This document shows positions 1-7,893 of a stretch of DNA of 64,000 nucleotides, piece after piece (position 1 is the first letter of the stretch; every line of letters begins with the position of its first letter). The notes under the pieces were generated by a model. That model worked only from the letters and a program-made list of their open reading frames with translations. It searched no databases and was not told the origin of the DNA. The stretch is from Haloparvum alkalitolerans (GTDB taxonomy: Archaea > Halobacteriota > Halobacteria > Halobacteriales > Haloferacaceae): NCBI RefSeq assembly GCF_050122995.1, contig NZ_JBNLIA010000005.1:62001-126000 (forward strand). Direction: 5' to 3'. The translations under genes and the position numbers were made by a program.

Positions 1-1
1 C

Positions 2-328
2 GCCGGGTTCGTCGCCGCCGGGTTCGTCGGCGCGGCCGCGCTCCCGTTCGCGGAGGGCGCGGTCCCGGTGGTCGGGGCGGTGCTGCTGTCGGCGTCGATC
101 CTCGGCGCCATCCCGCCTGCGAACACGAACATCGTCCTCCAGCTCCCCGACTCGATGCAGGGCAGCGGCTACGGGCTCCTCCGCTCCGTGTACATCGGTC
201 TCGGTGCGACCGCCCCGCCGATCATCGGCCGCCTCGGCGACGCCGGCGCCCTCGACGCCGGGGTGCTCCTCGCCGCGGTCGTCGCGCTCGGCGCCGTCGT
301 CGGGTGCTACGGCCAGCCCGACCCGTAG
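2..328 (+). CDS. MFS-type transporter, C-terminal fragment (cut by window edge)
   Basis: The frame is open from base 2, so the N-terminal part lies outside the window. The visible ~108 residues are almost entirely hydrophobic, Ala/Val/Gly/Leu-rich helices broken by a loop with GRLGD, the pattern of the last membrane helices of a major facilitator superfamily permease. The stop is TAG at 326-328. The substrate cannot be read from this end. The family call rests on hydrophobicity and the loop motif only; another polytopic transporter is possible. Confidence 0.6.
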   Translation, partial: AGFVAAGFVGAAALPFAEGAVPVVGAVLLSASILGAIPPANTNIVLQLPDSMQGSGYGLLRSVYIGLGATAPPIIGRLGDAGALDAGVLLAAVVALGAVVGCYGQPDP

Positions 329-386
329 CGGAGGTCGACACCGAACGGGAGCAGTATCCCCCGAAACGCGTCGTCACCGGGCGCCA

Positions 387-392
387 TTTATG
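387..392 (+). promoter_or_regulatory. TATA box of the HTH_10 gene at 416
   Basis: TTTATG lies 24-29 bases before the ATG at 416, the standard haloarchaeal distance from TATA box to transcription start, so the mRNA is predicted to be leaderless. Confidence 0.6.
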
Positions 393-415
393 ACGCCGGC
401 GGGACAGTTCCATCC

Positions 416-1078
416 ATGTCTCAAGCACGCCTCATCGTCGACCTCCCGGAGGGGCCGTGGGTGGCCGACGTGTCCCGCGCACACCCGGAGGCGACGTTTC
501 AGGTGCTGACCGCGCTCGCGGGGGACGGACCCGGATTCGCGCTCGTCTGGATCACCGGCGCCCCGATCGATCCGATCCTCGACGACATGGCAGCCCACCC
601 GGCCGTGACCGAGTTGTCGGTGGCCCAGCGGACGGAGCGCGAAGCGACGGTCCAGTTCGAGACCTCCGCGCCCCTGCTCCTGATCGCCGCCAAGCGCGCC
701 GGCGTCCCGATCGAGATGCCGCTGGAGATCCGGGACGGGGAGGCGACGATCGACGTGACGGGTCCCCACGACCGCCTCTCGGCGCTGGCCGCGCAGTTCG
801 ACGACCTCGGGGTCCCGTTCGAGGTGCGCTACGTCCGCGAGCGCGTGGAGCCGAGCGAACTGCTCACCGACGCGCAACGAGAGATCCTCCTCGCGGCGGT
901 CGAATCCGGGTACTACGACACGCCCCGAACCTGTTCGCTCACCGACCTCGCCGATCGGGTCGGGGTGGCGAAGTCCACCGCGAGCGAGACGCTCCACCGC
1001 GCGGAGGCGGCCGTGATCCGGGAGTTCGTCGACGACCTCCCCGGCTACGTCCGGGAGGAACGGTCGGAGGAATCCTGA
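416..1078 (+). CDS. Bacterio-opsin activator-like HTH_10 regulator
   Basis: A 220-residue haloarchaeal transcription regulator. Residues 1-145 form an alpha/beta sensor-like region without recognisable ligand motif; residues 149-205 are the Bat-type HTH_10 domain (LTDAQREILLAAVESGYYDTPR, then LADRVGVAKSTASETLHRAE), which contacts DNA. A TATA box at the correct distance supports the ATG at 416. It lies just upstream of nirK in the same direction, so a role in nitrite-reductase control is possible. Unlike NarO, whose N-terminal part is described as cysteine-rich, it has only one cysteine (in the HTH region), so I do not call it NarO. Confidence 0.85.
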   Translation: MSQARLIVDLPEGPWVADVSRAHPEATFQVLTALAGDGPGFALVWITGAPIDPILDDMAAHPAVTELSVAQRTEREATVQFETSAPLLLIAAKRAGVPIEMPLEIRDGEATIDVTGPHDRLSALAAQFDDLGVPFEVRYVRERVEPSELLTDAQREILLAAVESGYYDTPRTCSLTDLADRVGVAKSTASETLHRAEAAVIREFVDDLPGYVREERSEES

Positions 1079-1170
1079 CCGCGCCGCCCGCGGCCGACCC
1101 GCGCGGAAGCGGGACGCGATAGCCCGGGAGGTCGGTTTAGACGATCGTACCGGAGTTTAAGTCAAAACAC

Positions 1171-1182
1171 CGGATATGTTCG
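1171..1182. promoter_or_regulatory. Imperfect CGAA-N4-TTCG box upstream of nirK
   Basis: CGGATATGTTCG differs by one base from the palindrome CGAA-N4-TTCG found perfectly at three other promoters in this window. It ends 79 bases before the nirK ATG; with the 38-40 base box-to-start spacing seen elsewhere it predicts transcription from about 1222 and a ~40-base leader carrying the Shine-Dalgarno site. Confidence 0.5.
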
Positions 1183-1248
1183 GAGGTTGTCCCCACGGGC
1201 CGGGAACTTCCAACTCGTTTCATGGTAGTCCTACCGCTATGTCCACCT

Positions 1249-1254
1249 GGAGGG
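1249..1254 (+). promoter_or_regulatory. Shine-Dalgarno site of nirK
   Basis: GGAGGG ends 7 bases before the ATG at 1262. This is unusual here, where most first genes look leaderless, and it fixes the nirK start. Confidence 0.7.
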
Positions 1255-1261
1255 AAACCCA

Positions 1262-2374
1262 ATGTCCCACACGACGCAGACCGGACGGCGACAGTTCCTG
1301 ACCACCGTCGGCCTCGGCGGTGCGGCCCTGCTGTCGGGCTGCGTCTCGGCGCCGGCGGCGCAGACGAACGACGTGGACGAGCCGTCGGACGCGGGACCGT
1401 CGACGGAGGCCGCGGCCGCGAGCCTCGACCCCGCGAAGCCGGTCGACGTCGACCGGGTCGCCGCGGACCCGACCGCGGTCCCCGACCCGATCGACCGCGA
1501 CGAGCCGCGGGAGCTGGAGTTCACGCTGACCGCGGAGGAGGTGACCGCCGAGATCGAACCCGGCGTCACCTTCGACTACATGACCTACGACGGGCAGATC
1601 CCCGGGCCGATGCTTCGCGTCAGGGAGGGCGACCGCGTGCGCCTGCGCTTCGAGGTGCCCGCGGACGAGAACGAGCTCCCGCACAACGTCGACTCGCACG
1701 CCATCTACGGCCCGGGCGGCGGCGCGGAGGCGACGACGCTCGCGCCCGGCGACGACGCGGCAGTCATCGAGTTCACCGCCAGCTACCCCGGCGTCCACAT
1801 CTACCACTGCGCGGTGCCGAACATGGACGTGCACATCAGCTCGGGCATGTTCGGCGCGGTGATCGTCGAGCCGAAGGAGGGACTCCCCGAGGTGGACCGC
1901 GAGCTCTACTTCGGCCAGCACGAGCTGTACACGACCGGCGAGGTCGGCGAGGAGGGCCACCACGCTTTCGACCGCGAGGCGATGGAGAACGAGGAGCCGA
2001 CCTACGTCGTCTTCAACGGCGAGCCGTACGCGTTCACCGCGGACGGCTACGGGCCCGTGACGGTCCAGCGGGACGAGACCGTCCGCGTCTACTTCGCGAA
2101 CGGCGGTCCGAACAAGATCAGCTCGTGGCACCCGATCGGCAACGTCTGGGCGCGGCTCTACCGCGACGGCGACGTGCTGAGCGAGCCGGCCCGAAACGTC
2201 GAGACGACGCCGGTCGCGCCCGGTACCGTCACCGCCGCCGAGATGGAGACGCCGGTGCCCGGCCCGATCAAGATCGTCGACCACGCGCTCAGCCGGGCGG
2301 GCCGCCGCGGCGCCCTCGGCGTGGTGCAGGTCGAAGGCGAGGAGAACCCCGACGTGTACGACGAGGACGCCTGA
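1262..2374 (+). CDS. nirK: Copper-containing nitrite reductase NirK
   Basis: Reduces nitrite to nitric oxide outside the membrane. 370 residues, usual for the family. An N-terminal Tat motif (GRRQF, 8-12) followed by a lipobox cysteine at C27 predicts an exported lipid-anchored enzyme. Two cupredoxin domains follow. Type 1 copper ligands: H141, C183, H191, M196. Type 2 ligands: H146, H182 and H341. The catalytic aspartate (D144) and histidine (H290, followed by PI as in the HLI motif of the family) are present, so the enzyme looks fully competent. The start is fixed by GGAGGG 7 bases upstream. Control by a NarO-type factor is suggested by the palindrome at 1171-1182. Distinction from other multicopper oxidases rests on the HNVDSHA and HCAVPNMDVH motifs. 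Confidence 0.93.
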   Translation: MSHTTQTGRRQFLTTVGLGGAALLSGCVSAPAAQTNDVDEPSDAGPSTEAAAASLDPAKPVDVDRVAADPTAVPDPIDRDEPRELEFTLTAEEVTAEIEPGVTFDYMTYDGQIPGPMLRVREGDRVRLRFEVPADENELPHNVDSHAIYGPGGGAEATTLAPGDDAAVIEFTASYPGVHIYHCAVPNMDVHISSGMFGAVIVEPKEGLPEVDRELYFGQHELYTTGEVGEEGHHAFDREAMENEEPTYVVFNGEPYAFTADGYGPVTVQRDETVRVYFANGGPNKISSWHPIGNVWARLYRDGDVLSEPARNVETTPVAPGTVTAAEMETPVPGPIKIVDHALSRAGRRGALGVVQVEGEENPDVYDEDA

Positions 2375-2455
2375 TCGACCTCCCGGCAGGGAGCGGTCCC
2401 GGCCGGCGAGGGTCGCCGCACCGCTTTTGCCCCCCGGCGCGAATGGTGTGACCGC

Positions 2456-2911
2456 ATGACATCAGACCGCGTCATCGACCTGCTGCGCAAGGCCTACAGC
2501 GACGAGATCGAGACGGTGATGAACTACCAGACGAACGCCATCGTCCTCGACGGCGTCCGCGCCGAGGAGATCAAGGAGAGCCTCAAACAGGACATCCAGG
2601 AGGAGCTGGGACACGCCGAACAGATCGGCCAGCGCCTCAAACAGCTCGACGCCCGCCCGCCGGGGTCGGCGGAGTTCACCGCCCGGCAGGACTCCCTGCA
2701 GCCGCCCGAGGACTCGACGGACGTGCTCTCCGTGATCCGGGGCGTGCTCGACGCCGAGGAGGACGCCATCGAGACGTACCGCTCCCTCGTCGACGCGGCC
2801 GAGGAGGCCGGCGACCCCGTCACCGAGGACCTCGCGGTCACCGTCCTCGCGGACGAGGAGGCCCACCGCACGGAGTTCCGCGGCTTCGAGAAGGAGTACA
2901 GCAGCGACTGA
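2456..2911 (+). CDS. Ferritin-like diiron protein
   Basis: 151 residues forming a predicted four-helix bundle of the ferritin/rubrerythrin superfamily. Two E-x-x-H elements (E50/H53 and E134/H137) plus acidic residues in helices one and three (E17/E19, E101/E102) are placed as diiron ligands. No rubredoxin domain and no secretion signal, so cytosolic; iron handling or peroxide defence is likely. CGCTTTTGCC about 27-30 bases upstream of the ATG is a plausible TATA region for a leaderless message, so it is probably transcribed separately from nirK. Precise family (bacterioferritin-like, Dps-like or DUF-type) cannot be settled by eye. Confidence 0.8.
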   Translation: MTSDRVIDLLRKAYSDEIETVMNYQTNAIVLDGVRAEEIKESLKQDIQEELGHAEQIGQRLKQLDARPPGSAEFTARQDSLQPPEDSTDVLSVIRGVLDAEEDAIETYRSLVDAAEEAGDPVTEDLAVTVLADEEAHRTEFRGFEKEYSSD

Positions 2912-3382
2912 AACCGGCTCCGCCGGACCCGCGTCAGCGGGAGGGTGACTCGACGCGAGTCGGCCGCGGACGCCCCGCCGGCTGACGGTGCCGCCATCGG
3001 GATCGAGACCCGACGGCCGGCACGCCGGTTCGACCATCGAACAGAGGTAATGACAAGAAAAATTGAATGACGGATCTCATATATTTTCAGACGGTCGGTT
3101 TCCTAACCAAGATATAAACACAAATAAAAATGTAAATATGGGAGAGATTCGGCTGATATTCTAATTTTCACCCTGTAAAGAGAGATTTTTTGTGATTAAG
3201 AGAAAAGTGTCCACAGCGCGTATTGTCTACTTATCGTTCTTTTTGTAGTTTCATAAATAACCAGACACAAAAAGGCCCGCGGGTAGACACGGAAGCAGGT
3301 GCGGACACTGAGTGCCGCGAAGGTCGAAGTGGACCCGCCGCGGCAGGTGGACGGGAGCGGGGTCAGCCGGGTCGCGGTCGCC
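2912..3382. other. Intergenic region with AT-rich tract
   Basis: Between the ferritin-like gene and the convergent ridA. Bases about 3045-3280 are strikingly AT-rich against the GC-rich surroundings, with a T6 run near 3186-3192 and several stop codons in all frames. I see no gene; the tract could be a termination zone, an unannotated small RNA or a remnant of inserted DNA. Confidence 0.6.
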
Positions 3383-3757
3383 TCACGCGCTGGCGACGAC
3401 TTCGATTTCGACCCCGATGTCGATGGGGAGCCGGGAGACCTCCATGGCGGCCCGTGCCGGGTACGGTTCGCTCATGTACTCGGCGTACACCTCGTTGACG
3501 GCGTCGTAATCGTCCATGTCGGTGACGTAGACGTTCGCGTGGACGACGTTCTCCAGCGACGTACCCGCCGCCTCGAGGATCGCGGCGACGTTCTCCAGCG
3601 TCCGTGCGGTCTGTTCGCTCACGTCCTCGGAGACGACCTCGCCGGACTGCGGGTCGACTGGACCCTGTCCGGAGACGTAGACCCGGCCGTCGTCGATGAT
3701 CCCCTGCGAGTACGGTCCGATCGCGTCCGGCGCGTCGTCAGTGCTGACTTCCTGCAT
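3383..3757 (-). CDS. ridA: RidA family enamine/imine deaminase
   Basis: 124 residues, family-typical length. GPYSQ at 14-18, the substrate arginine at R102 (PARAAMEV) and the C-terminal VEIEVVA segment are the RidA hallmarks. RidA proteins hydrolyse reactive enamines and imines formed by PLP enzymes; members inside catabolic operons often act on a pathway intermediate. Upstream on the minus strand GAAAGATACAAG lies near -30, giving a nearly leaderless message. It is the last gene in a minus-strand set but has its own promoter, separated by 82 bases from the CBM9-like gene. Confidence 0.92.
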   Translation of the reverse strand: MQEVSTDDAPDAIGPYSQGIIDDGRVYVSGQGPVDPQSGEVVSEDVSEQTARTLENVAAILEAAGTSLENVVHANVYVTDMDDYDAVNEVYAEYMSEPYPARAAMEVSRLPIDIGVEIEVVASA

Positions 3758-3839
3758 ACGTCGAGTGTCTCACAGCGACCGCTTGTATCTTTCGTCAGCG
3801 CGCCGCCGGGCCGGACGGCACCGGATCGACGGCCCGCCG

Positions 3840-4499
3840 TCACCGGAACCGGAGCTCCCCGAACTCCGCGGGACGGTGGAAGTCCGGTTCCGGCGCGTCG
3901 ACCGGGTTCCACGCCGCGTAGAGCGGCTCCGGCCGCTTCCGGATCCGGTAGAAGTTCGCGCGCCACCGATCGCCCGACACCGGGGCGACCGCGTCGCCGG
4001 CGAGGGCGCCCAGGGTCTCGAACGGGAGCGCCGCCGCGACCCACCACCCCTCGTCGTCGGGTTCGGGATCCTTCGTGGGGCCGTCGATCGAACTCCGGAT
4101 CCGGACGTCGCCCGCCGCTTCCGGGTCCACGAGCGCCCGGTCCGTGCGACCGGCCCCGTAGCCCAGCCGGAAGGTCCCGACGCAGTTCACCTCGAGGTTG
4201 ACGTACGCGTCGCCGCTCGCCGGCCGCGGAGCGGCGAAGAACTCGACGCAGCTGTCCTCCCACACCGGCCCGTTCAGCCGCGTCGCCGTCGCGTAGCTGT
4301 GCCCGTCGACCACCTCGTAGTGCAGGTACAGCGTCTCGTCGTCGTACAGCACTCTCGCGGTCGTGGACGGCCGCCGCTCGGGAGCGGTCCAGCGGAACCG
4401 GTCGATCGGAACGGGATCCGCGCGCTCCCACGCCGTCCCCGCCACGTCCCCGCCGAGCGGCGGCGACTTGGAGACGCGGCGAACCGCGGTCGTCCTCAT
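3840..4499 (-). CDS. Carbohydrate-binding family 9-like (DOMON/CBM9-type) protein
   Basis: 219 residues. The beta-sandwich pattern of the CBM9-like family is visible: an N-terminal strand with TAWERADPVPIDRFRW, then ARVLYDDETLYLHYEVVD, WEDSCVEFFAAP, YVNLEVNCVGTFRLGYG and the C-terminal FYRIRKRPEPLYAAWNPV. No secretion signal is visible, so it may be cytosolic. The ATG at 4499 overlaps the upstream SDR stop (ATGA), indicating translational coupling and fixing the start; the frame stays open further upstream but that extension is arginine-rich shadow sequence. Function in haloarchaeal sugar loci is not known; sugar or glycoside binding is the inference. Confidence 0.75.
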   Translation of the reverse strand: MRTTAVRRVSKSPPLGGDVAGTAWERADPVPIDRFRWTAPERRPSTTARVLYDDETLYLHYEVVDGHSYATATRLNGPVWEDSCVEFFAAPRPASGDAYVNLEVNCVGTFRLGYGAGRTDRALVDPEAAGDVRIRSSIDGPTKDPEPDDEGWWVAAALPFETLGALAGDAVAPVSGDRWRANFYRIRKRPEPLYAAWNPVDAPEPDFHRPAEFGELRFR

Positions 4500-5338
4500 C
4501 GACCGGTCGGCGGCTCGTCGGCCTGATAGATCTCGTTCTCGAACGACTGCGGCAGCCCCGCGGTCAGACCCCCGTCGACGACGACGTTCTCGCCGGTGAT
4601 GAAGCCGGAGCGGTCGCTGGCCAGGAACAGCGCGGTGTCCGCGACCTCGCGCGGTCGGCCGAACCGACCGAGCGGGTACTGGTCGAGCCACCGGTCGCGG
4701 GCGCTCGTCCCGCCCGACCGCTCCTCCGTGCTCTCCATCTCATCGCGGCGGTTCTGGGTCTCGATCGTCCCCGCCGAGAGCACGTTCGACCGGATCCCGT
4801 ACTGCCCGTAGTGGGTGGCGATGTTCCGCGACAGCGCGAGGAGTCCGCTCTTCGCCTCCGAGTAGCCCGCGAGCCCGATCCCGAAGAGCCCGTTCACCGA
4901 GCCGACGTGGACCATCGACCCGCCGCCGGCGGCGATCATCGCCGGCAGCGCCTCCCGAGCGAGGAGGTAGGGGGCCTTCAGGTTCAGCTCCAGCATCCAC
5001 TCGAACTCCTCCTCGCTACACCGGTGGAGCAGGTCCGCCGACTCGACGGAGCCGCCCGCGTTGTTGACGAGGACGCGGAGGTCCCCGAACTCCTCGACCG
5101 CCGTGTCGACGAGGTCGCGGACGGCGTCCGCGTCGGTCACGTCACACTCGACCGGAACGACGCGCCCGTCGTGCGCGTCCGTGAGCTCCTCCGCGACGGC
5201 CGCGACGTCCTCGTACGTCCGCGAGCAGATCGCCACGTCGCCGCCCGCCTCGGCGAACGCCGCCGCGATCTCCTTCCCGATGCCGCGTGATGCGCCGGTC
5301 ACGATCGCCGGACGGTCCGCTAGTGACAGCTCGACCAT
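4496..5338 (-). CDS. Short-chain dehydrogenase/reductase
   Basis: 280 residues with the full classical SDR set: TGASRGIG (14-21) for the dinucleotide, NNAG (92-95), S147 and Y159-x3-K163. A C-terminal extension ends in an acidic tail. It likely oxidises a sugar or sugar acid for the surrounding ABC/dehydratase locus, though the substrate cannot be told from sequence. Its stop overlaps the start of the CBM9-like gene by four bases, so the two are co-translated. Confidence 0.88.
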   Translation of the reverse strand: MVELSLADRPAIVTGASRGIGKEIAAAFAEAGGDVAICSRTYEDVAAVAEELTDAHDGRVVPVECDVTDADAVRDLVDTAVEEFGDLRVLVNNAGGSVESADLLHRCSEEEFEWMLELNLKAPYLLAREALPAMIAAGGGSMVHVGSVNGLFGIGLAGYSEAKSGLLALSRNIATHYGQYGIRSNVLSAGTIETQNRRDEMESTEERSGGTSARDRWLDQYPLGRFGRPREVADTALFLASDRSGFITGENVVVDGGLTAGLPQSFENEIYQADEPPTGR

Positions 5339-5434
5339 GTCGGCTGAACCATCAGCGGGGGCGATAAAGAAGGTTCCGACGCGAGCGGCGGACGTCGAGG
5401 AACGCGGTCGATCCGCGGTGGGAAACGCGCGGCG

Positions 5435-6601
5435 CTAGACCTCGTACCGCTCGACCATTTCCCGGTCGATCTCGACCCCGAGCCCGGGCTCGTCGGGGAC
5501 GCGCATGCAGCCGTCCGTGACCTCGAAGGGGTCGGCGATGACGTCGTCCTGCCAGGCGTAGTAGGTCGTGTCCGGCGGGAGCGAGAAGCCCGGAATTCCG
5601 TGGACCGCCTGGAGGATGGCCGCGGTTCGGATCCCCAGATCGAACGCGCAGTGGTGCGTGAACGGGACGCCCGCGTCCTCGACGATCGAGGCCTGCTGCC
5701 GGAGCCCGCTGATCCCGCCCGCGGGCGTGAGGTCCAGCACGGCGACGTCCATGGCGCCGGCGTCGACGAGCGACCGCAGGTTGTTCGGGATGTAGGTGTC
5801 CTCGTTCGGCGCGATCGGCTGCCGGAGCCGCTTCCGCAGGGTGGCCAGCGAGTCGTGAGCGTTGACCCGGATCGGCTGCTCCATGTACTGGAGGTAGATC
5901 CCCGAATCCTCCAGCGCCGCGCCGACGCGGACGGCCTGGTCGAGCGACCAGCCCTGGTTCGGGTCGAGCCGGAACTCCAGGGCGCCGTCGACCTCGTCGT
6001 GCATGGCCTCGATACGGGCCACGTCCTGTTGCCAGTCGCGGCCGGCCTTGGTCTTGAGCACCGAGAAGCCGGCGTCGACCGCCTCGCGGGCCTTCGCGCG
6101 CGACTCGGCGGGCGGAAGGATCCCGAGACAGAACGCGAACTCGACGTCCCGGTCGGTGCCGGACTCGCGGTCCGCCGCGTCCGCGTTCATCGCGGTCGTC
6201 TGCTCCGGCGCCGTCGACCCGCCCAGCAGCTCGTAGACGGGCTTCTCGAGCGCCTTGCCGGCGATGTCCCAGCAGGCGGTCTCGACGGCGGCGAAGAACA
6301 GCTCGACGTTCGTGTACTCGATGAAGACCTGCCGGCGGAGCCGCTCGACCTCGAACGGGGACTGGCCCTCGATGAGGGGGCCGATCCCGTCCTCGATGAC
6401 GGACTCGGTCGCCGCGGCGGTGAGGAACGTCCGCATCTCGCCCCAGCCGGAGACCCCCTCGTCGGTCTCGACCTCGACGAGGACCCGCTCCATCGAGTCG
6501 ACCTGCCCGTGATTCGTCACGTACGGGCCGATGCCGAGCGGTTCGTCGAGGTCGACCAGCGGTACGTCTACAGTCGTGGCTGTCACGCCCGTGATTTCCA
6601 T
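5435..6601 (-). CDS. Enolase-superfamily (mandelate racemase/muconate lactonizing type) sugar-acid dehydratase
   Basis: 388 residues with the capping domain followed by the TIM barrel. Metal ligands D213 (DPNQGW), E241 (MEQP) and E267 (PNED), the K-x-K base motif K183-T-K185 and an H316/H317 near D290 are in place, fitting the mandelate racemase branch with a Lys and a His base. In a catabolic locus this usually means dehydration of an aldonate or aldarate to a 2-keto-3-deoxy acid. A TATA-like TTTTACGG sits about 27-30 bases upstream, so it starts its own leaderless message. It could serve as the aldarate dehydratase missing from the uronate locus downstream, but substrate is not inferable by eye. 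Confidence 0.85.
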   Translation of the reverse strand: MEITGVTATTVDVPLVDLDEPLGIGPYVTNHGQVDSMERVLVEVETDEGVSGWGEMRTFLTAAATESVIEDGIGPLIEGQSPFEVERLRRQVFIEYTNVELFFAAVETACWDIAGKALEKPVYELLGGSTAPEQTTAMNADAADRESGTDRDVEFAFCLGILPPAESRAKAREAVDAGFSVLKTKAGRDWQQDVARIEAMHDEVDGALEFRLDPNQGWSLDQAVRVGAALEDSGIYLQYMEQPIRVNAHDSLATLRKRLRQPIAPNEDTYIPNNLRSLVDAGAMDVAVLDLTPAGGISGLRQQASIVEDAGVPFTHHCAFDLGIRTAAILQAVHGIPGFSLPPDTTYYAWQDDVIADPFEVTDGCMRVPDEPGLGVEIDREMVERYEV

Positions 6602-6643
6602 GTGACTCAGTGCAGGGGCCCCGTAAAAGAAGCTACCGTCTCC

Positions 6644-7783
6644 TCACCGAATTGCCGCCTCGATCCAGTCCAGCGACCGGTCGGGGAGCAGCCCGTAGTT
6701 GTAGAAGGAGACGCGGGGGACGCCCTCCTCGCGGAGCCCGTCGACGATGCGTGAGAGCGTGTTCGGGTCGTCGATCGCGGGATGGCCGGGGAGCAGCCCG
6801 ACGTGGATCGGAACGTCCGCATCCAGGTCGTCGACCAGCCGGTAGGCGCGGAGCACGTCCTCGCGGCTCGACTCGTAGGCCGGGAGACAGAAGTAGTCGA
6901 CGTGCTCGGAGAGCGCGGTCGGATCGACGCCAGCCATCCACTCGCGGCCGGGTTCGGGCATCCCGACGTAGTAGCCCAGTTGCGCCCCCCCCGCGGCCGC
7001 CGCCAGGTCCGCGTAGAGGTCCGTGAGCGTCTCCTGGCGAACGGTCACGTAGTCGTCGACGGGGGGGTGCCGTCGCAGCCACTGCTCCGGAACGGTGTCG
7101 CTCGGGAGTCGCCCGGCGACGATGTCGTCGAGGGCCGTCACGGCCGCCTCGCGCGCCCGTTCGACGTCGACCCCGCTCGCCGCGGCGTGCTCCCGGCAGT
7201 GGTCACAGAAACAGAGGCCGAACAGGAACTCGCCGAGCGTCCCCAACTCGGCGTGGATCTTCTGGTGGTGCCAGCCGAAGCCGGTGCCGTAGAAGTAATC
7301 GAACGTCTCCAGCTCGATCCGGTCGAACCCCTCCCGCGACGCGAGGTCCGCGACGAGCGAGCGCAGATACCGGCGGACCGCCGGGTTCGAAGGGCAGAGT
7401 CCGAAGACCAGGTCGTCGCCGTACGGCGACGTGAGCGTCGCGTCGGGGTTCGCCATTCCGAGCCGCGAGTTGTGACAGCCGACCGTCCACGACGTCAGCC
7501 GGAGGTCCCCGGCGGCGGCCGCGATCGCGTCGACCCAGTCCTCGTCCATCCCCTCGTAGGGGTGCGGTCGGAGCATCCCGTACTCGCCGTCGGGCCGGAA
7601 GTACGAACTCGCGTGCGCGAAGTGCGTCTTCCGCTGCGGGTTGTGCGGGGAGAAGGCCTGCACCGAGTGATAATTCGTCGCCAGGTTCAGCTCCCCGATC
7701 CCGATCTCCCGGAGGCGCGACGCGACCGCGTCGACCCCCTCGTCGCGCACGTCCCACGGATACGCCCACGTGGCAAACTCCAT
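6644..7783 (-). CDS. Uncharacterised TIM-barrel-like protein (putative glycosidase-like)
   Basis: 379 residues, not confidently recognised. It has the look of a (beta/alpha)8 glycosidase-type protein: MEFATWAYPWDVRDEG at the first strand, FDRIELETFDYFYGTGFGWHH in the middle, YYVGMPEPGREW and VSFYNYGLLP late. A cysteine group C191/C193/C196 followed by H199 (CFCDHCREH) may bind a metal. TTTTAACT lies 23-30 bases upstream, predicting a leaderless message. Neighbours (dehydratase, ABC importer, creatininase-family gene) suggest a sugar-derivative hydrolase, but no catalytic pair can be assigned. Confidence 0.6.
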   Translation of the reverse strand: MEFATWAYPWDVRDEGVDAVASRLREIGIGELNLATNYHSVQAFSPHNPQRKTHFAHASSYFRPDGEYGMLRPHPYEGMDEDWVDAIAAAAGDLRLTSWTVGCHNSRLGMANPDATLTSPYGDDLVFGLCPSNPAVRRYLRSLVADLASREGFDRIELETFDYFYGTGFGWHHQKIHAELGTLGEFLFGLCFCDHCREHAAASGVDVERAREAAVTALDDIVAGRLPSDTVPEQWLRRHPPVDDYVTVRQETLTDLYADLAAAAGGAQLGYYVGMPEPGREWMAGVDPTALSEHVDYFCLPAYESSREDVLRAYRLVDDLDADVPIHVGLLPGHPAIDDPNTLSRIVDGLREEGVPRVSFYNYGLLPDRSLDWIEAAIR

Positions 7784-7893
7784 GGCTCTACAGCGACGCC
7801 GAGGCAGTTAAAACTCCGGTCACGCGGAAACCGTCCGCGGAGAGCGGTCCGGAGGGCTCTCGATGCCCGCGAAGAGCGTCCCCGAGGGGGTCG

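Noticed and set aside
416..1078. Calling the HTH_10 gene NarO
   Set aside because: It lacks the cysteine-rich N-terminal region described for NarO and has no CGAA-N4-TTCG box of its own; only the position next to nirK would support it.
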